Source: DASXRU01 sp039933315
GTDB lineage: Bacteria; Acidobacteriota; Blastocatellia; Pyrinomonadales; Pyrinomonadaceae
Assembly: GCA_039933315.1 (NCBI GenBank)
Contig: JBDTOI010000013.1
Coordinates: 1 to 44,890 of the forward strand
Reading direction: 5' to 3'
DNA length: 44,890 nt
The notes under the pieces are model-generated. The model made no database searches. It was not told where the DNA came from and saw nothing but the letters and a program-made list of their open reading frames with translations. The stretch's first letter is position 1. Each line of letters starts with the position of its first letter. Shown piece after piece: positions 43,132 to 44,890 of this stretch. The position numbers and the translations under genes are program-made.

Positions 43132-44454
43132 ATGTCAAAGCAAATTCACCGTAGACTCGCCACCATGCTGGTCGCCATTTCCCTGGCGGCGGCCCTGCTC
43201 TGCAGCAATTCCGCAGGTCTGGCCTACCAGCAAAGAAAAGTCGTCCGTTCAGCCTCAGCGCGCAATCTGGCCCTGATTTCGGCTACGGCCAGCGTTTTAA
43301 AGGAGACCAGCGAGATCCGAGAGCTTTCCATCATGCGACCGGTCAAGAGCGCCACGCAGTCTCGGCCGGAAATTGAACGCATGATTATCAAGAATATGAA
43401 TGAGGAAACCACGCCGGCAGAACTTCATGCCAATGAACTGACCTGGAAAAAGCTTGGCCTCACTCCTCCTGATTTCCACTATCGCCAGTTTCTCATCAAA
43501 TTGCTCAGCGAGCAGGTGGCCGGTTACTACGAACCCCGCTCGAAGCAATTCTTCATTGCCGACTGGATCGATCTGGACGCGCAAAAGCCGGTCATGGCGC
43601 ACGAGTTGACCCACGCGCTTCAGGATCAACATTTCAATCTGCGTCGCTTTGAGAACTGGCCGAAAGGGAATTCCGATTCTGAAATGGCTGCCCATGCGCT
43701 GATCGAGGGCGACGCCACGCTGGCGATGACTCTGTATATTGCCAATAACCCGCTGGGCGCGTTGTCGTTTCTCAAGTCCATGAAGGCAGGCATGGCTGCT
43801 TCGCAACAACTTGATCGAGCTCCCCGGGCCTTGCGCGAGTCGCTGCTGTTTCCCTATCTCGAAGGCAGCGAATGGGCCCGCGACCTTTATAAACGTTCCG
43901 GGTGGAGCGCCGTTTCCCGGGCGTTTACCGAGGTTCCTAAATCCACTGAGCAGATACTGCACGTCGAAAAATACTTCGCGAACGAGCAACCGGTTAAGGT
44001 GACCCTGCCGGATATCAAAACACTCCTGGGGGTGGGGTGGAAGCGAGTCGATGACGATGTGAACGGCGAGTGGAACTACTACCTGATTCTGGATGAGTTT
44101 CTCAAGTCAAAGGCTGACTCAAAACGCGCCACCGCGGGATGGGGTGGCGACCGGTACGCAGTATACGAAGGACCCAAAGCCGGCGACTTACTTCTGGCTC
44201 AGCTTTCCGTTTGGGACACGGAAAAGGATGCGCGCGAGTTCTTTGACGCTTATGTGAAACGCACGTTGCAACGTTACCCGGAGGCCACGGAGGTGTCATC
44301 CACATCTAACGGCCAACGACCGGGGGTGTTGAAGACTTTTCGCACCAGTGAGGGGGCAGTGACAATTGAACTTCGTGGCATGCGGGTGTTAATCCTTGAA
44401 GGCCTTCCTAACAGCGCGGACCCTGTTGCCCTGGCGCGGGCGTGCTGGCTGTGA
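43132..44454 (+). CDS. Secreted HExxH zinc metalloprotease-like protein
   Basis: A 440-residue protein from ATG 43132, with AAAGG 7 nt upstream; TTG 43126 precedes it by two codons. The signal peptide is about 1-31 (LATMLVAISLAAALLCSNSAGLAY). A zinc site is visible: H157-E158-L-T-H161 in PVMAHELTHALQDQHFNL, with a downstream EGDATLAM (Glu192) as gluzincin-type third ligand. Upstream GYYEPRSKQFFIAD is a typical strand before the helix. The C-terminal third (GGDRYAVYEGPKAGDLLLAQLSVWDTEKDAREFF) is a separate alpha/beta domain found in related secreted proteins. The substrate is unknown. From memory, similar proteins occur widely in Acidobacteria and myxobacteria without a defined role. Confidence 0.85.
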   Translation: MSKQIHRRLATMLVAISLAAALLCSNSAGLAYQQRKVVRSASARNLALISATASVLKETSEIRELSIMRPVKSATQSRPEIERMIIKNMNEETTPAELHANELTWKKLGLTPPDFHYRQFLIKLLSEQVAGYYEPRSKQFFIADWIDLDAQKPVMAHELTHALQDQHFNLRRFENWPKGNSDSEMAAHALIEGDATLAMTLYIANNPLGALSFLKSMKAGMAASQQLDRAPRALRESLLFPYLEGSEWARDLYKRSGWSAVSRAFTEVPKSTEQILHVEKYFANEQPVKVTLPDIKTLLGVGWKRVDDDVNGEWNYYLILDEFLKSKADSKRATAGWGGDRYAVYEGPKAGDLLLAQLSVWDTEKDAREFFDAYVKRTLQRYPEATEVSSTSNGQRPGVLKTFRTSEGAVTIELRGMRVLILEGLPNSADPVALARACWL

Positions 44455-44478
44455 CGAGACAAGCGGAGAGAAATGCGG

Positions 44479-44640
44479 CATCTCATTAACACCCGGTTTC
44501 AACCGGGTGATCAGTAGCTCGTCTGATCTCCCGAACTGTTTCAACAGTTTGCTTCCCGCTGCGAATCAGAAACCGTTGAAACGGTTCCAAAGTTTTAGGC
44601 TAGGCCGATCACCCGGTTGAAACCGGGTGTTAATGAGATG
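44479..44640. repeat. 162-bp element with 34-bp perfect inverted arms
   Basis: Arms 44479-44512 and 44607-44640 are exact inverted complements over 34 bp. Each arm is itself an ACCCGGTTTCAACCGGGT-type palindrome with a CATCTCATTAAC edge. Inside, GAACTGTTTCAACAGTTT (44533-44550) and GAAACCGTTGAAACGGTT (44570-44587) repeat the theme imperfectly. A degenerate TAATGAGAT edge occurs again at 44672-44680. The structure suggests a REP/MITE-like unit. No transposase is here; the element fills the gap after the protease. Confidence 0.85.
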
Positions 44641-44718
44641 GCTCCTCCCTAAGAAACTTTAATTCAAGTGCTAATGAGATAGGTTGGCCAAAACTCTTCG
44701 CTGCTTATCTCACGTAAT

Positions 44719-44828
44719 TGTTTTGTCACATTCGCCTGTGATATTTTGTCTCCTCACTAAAGGAAATAAACTGAAGGGCTTAACCGGAGGAGCCTGCAAA
44801 GCAAAGGCGAACGCTGCCGGTCTGAATC
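44719..44828 (+). promoter_or_regulatory. Putative promoter and structured leader at right edge
   Basis: TTGTTT (44719-44724) and TATTTT (44742-44747) are 17 bp apart and could form a promoter. Downstream, CTTAACCGGAGGAGCC and GGCGAAC (about 44778-44814) loosely resemble the start of a ydaO (c-di-AMP) riboswitch, but the window ends before the diagnostic 3' half. It is equally consistent with an ordinary leader. Confidence 0.25.
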
Positions 44829-44890
44829 ATGAAGAAGCTTGCAGAACGACCGGCTTCCCCACCTCCTGCCACGCGTTTGCGCAGTCTGGT
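44829..44890 (+). CDS. Possible gene start cut by right edge
   Basis: ATG 44829 opens an uninterrupted frame (MKKLAERPASPPPATRLRSL) to the window end. No Shine-Dalgarno precedes it. The peptide has no recognisable family; it may be a real start or part of the leader. Confidence 0.25.
   Translation, partial: MKKLAERPASPPPATRLRSL

Noticed and set aside
43224..43989. Long minus-strand frames opposite the HExxH protease
   Set aside because: They are antisense to a gene with a signal peptide, zinc motif and Shine-Dalgarno; no domains are recognisable in them.

Overview
The window looks like a chromosomal segment of an Acidobacteriota bacterium, probably Blastocatellia / Pyrinomonadales-like. This is inferred from gene content only: an Oar-type TonB receptor with a carboxypeptidase-regulatory domain, a winged-helix/TolB-like/TPR regulator, DUF11 and carboxypeptidase-regulatory repeat surface proteins, many Sec-exported proteins, moderate-to-high GC, and intergenic palindromes. 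No phage, IS transposase, CRISPR array, tRNA or rRNA was seen.

Layout. (1) 1-4975, minus strand: a cell-surface cluster. A small Cys-containing protein and a nine-repeat DUF11 lipoprotein are followed by a second lipoprotein that runs off the left edge. The two lipoproteins share an N-terminal module. (2) 5232-12176: signalling and proteolysis. It holds a membrane winged-helix-TPR regulator, a membrane hybrid histidine kinase, and a secreted subtilisin with a DUF3494 ice-binding-type domain inserted in its C-terminal repeats. (3) 12477-20362: a RibD/DHFR-like reductase, two secreted proteins of unknown role, an Oar-like TonB receptor, an exported dual-specificity-type phosphatase with a clean terminator, and a STAS protein without the phosphorylatable serine. 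(4) 20535-26107, minus strand: an exported TPR protein, a translationally coupled pair (HemN-like radical SAM enzyme and halogenase-like flavoprotein), and a 4HBT thioesterase. (5) 26462-31057: a 1531-residue exported protein with a beta-helix, 11 carboxypeptidase-regulatory-type repeats of about 84 residues, and a C-terminal module. (6) 31883-42368: a conserved translation and division block, thrS-infC-(M28 peptidase)-rpmI-rplT-(secreted protein)-pheS-pheT-(ZapB-like)-zapA-6S RNA-ymdB. (7) 42553-44890: a YbgC-type thioesterase, a secreted HExxH protease, a 162-bp palindromic element, and a leader or gene start cut by the right edge.

Most notable points: infC appears to start at a non-canonical ATA codon behind a perfect Shine-Dalgarno sequence; a 6S RNA with its own extended -10 promoter lies between zapA and ymdB; pheT lacks the EMAP/tRNA-binding domain; a secreted peptidase gene sits inside the ribosomal-protein operon; the radical SAM/halogenase-like pair may be an uncharacterised small-molecule pathway; and nearly every large gap holds a different short-unit palindrome, including gaps inside the translation operon. 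All functional calls are from motif reading and memory of families. No database search was possible.
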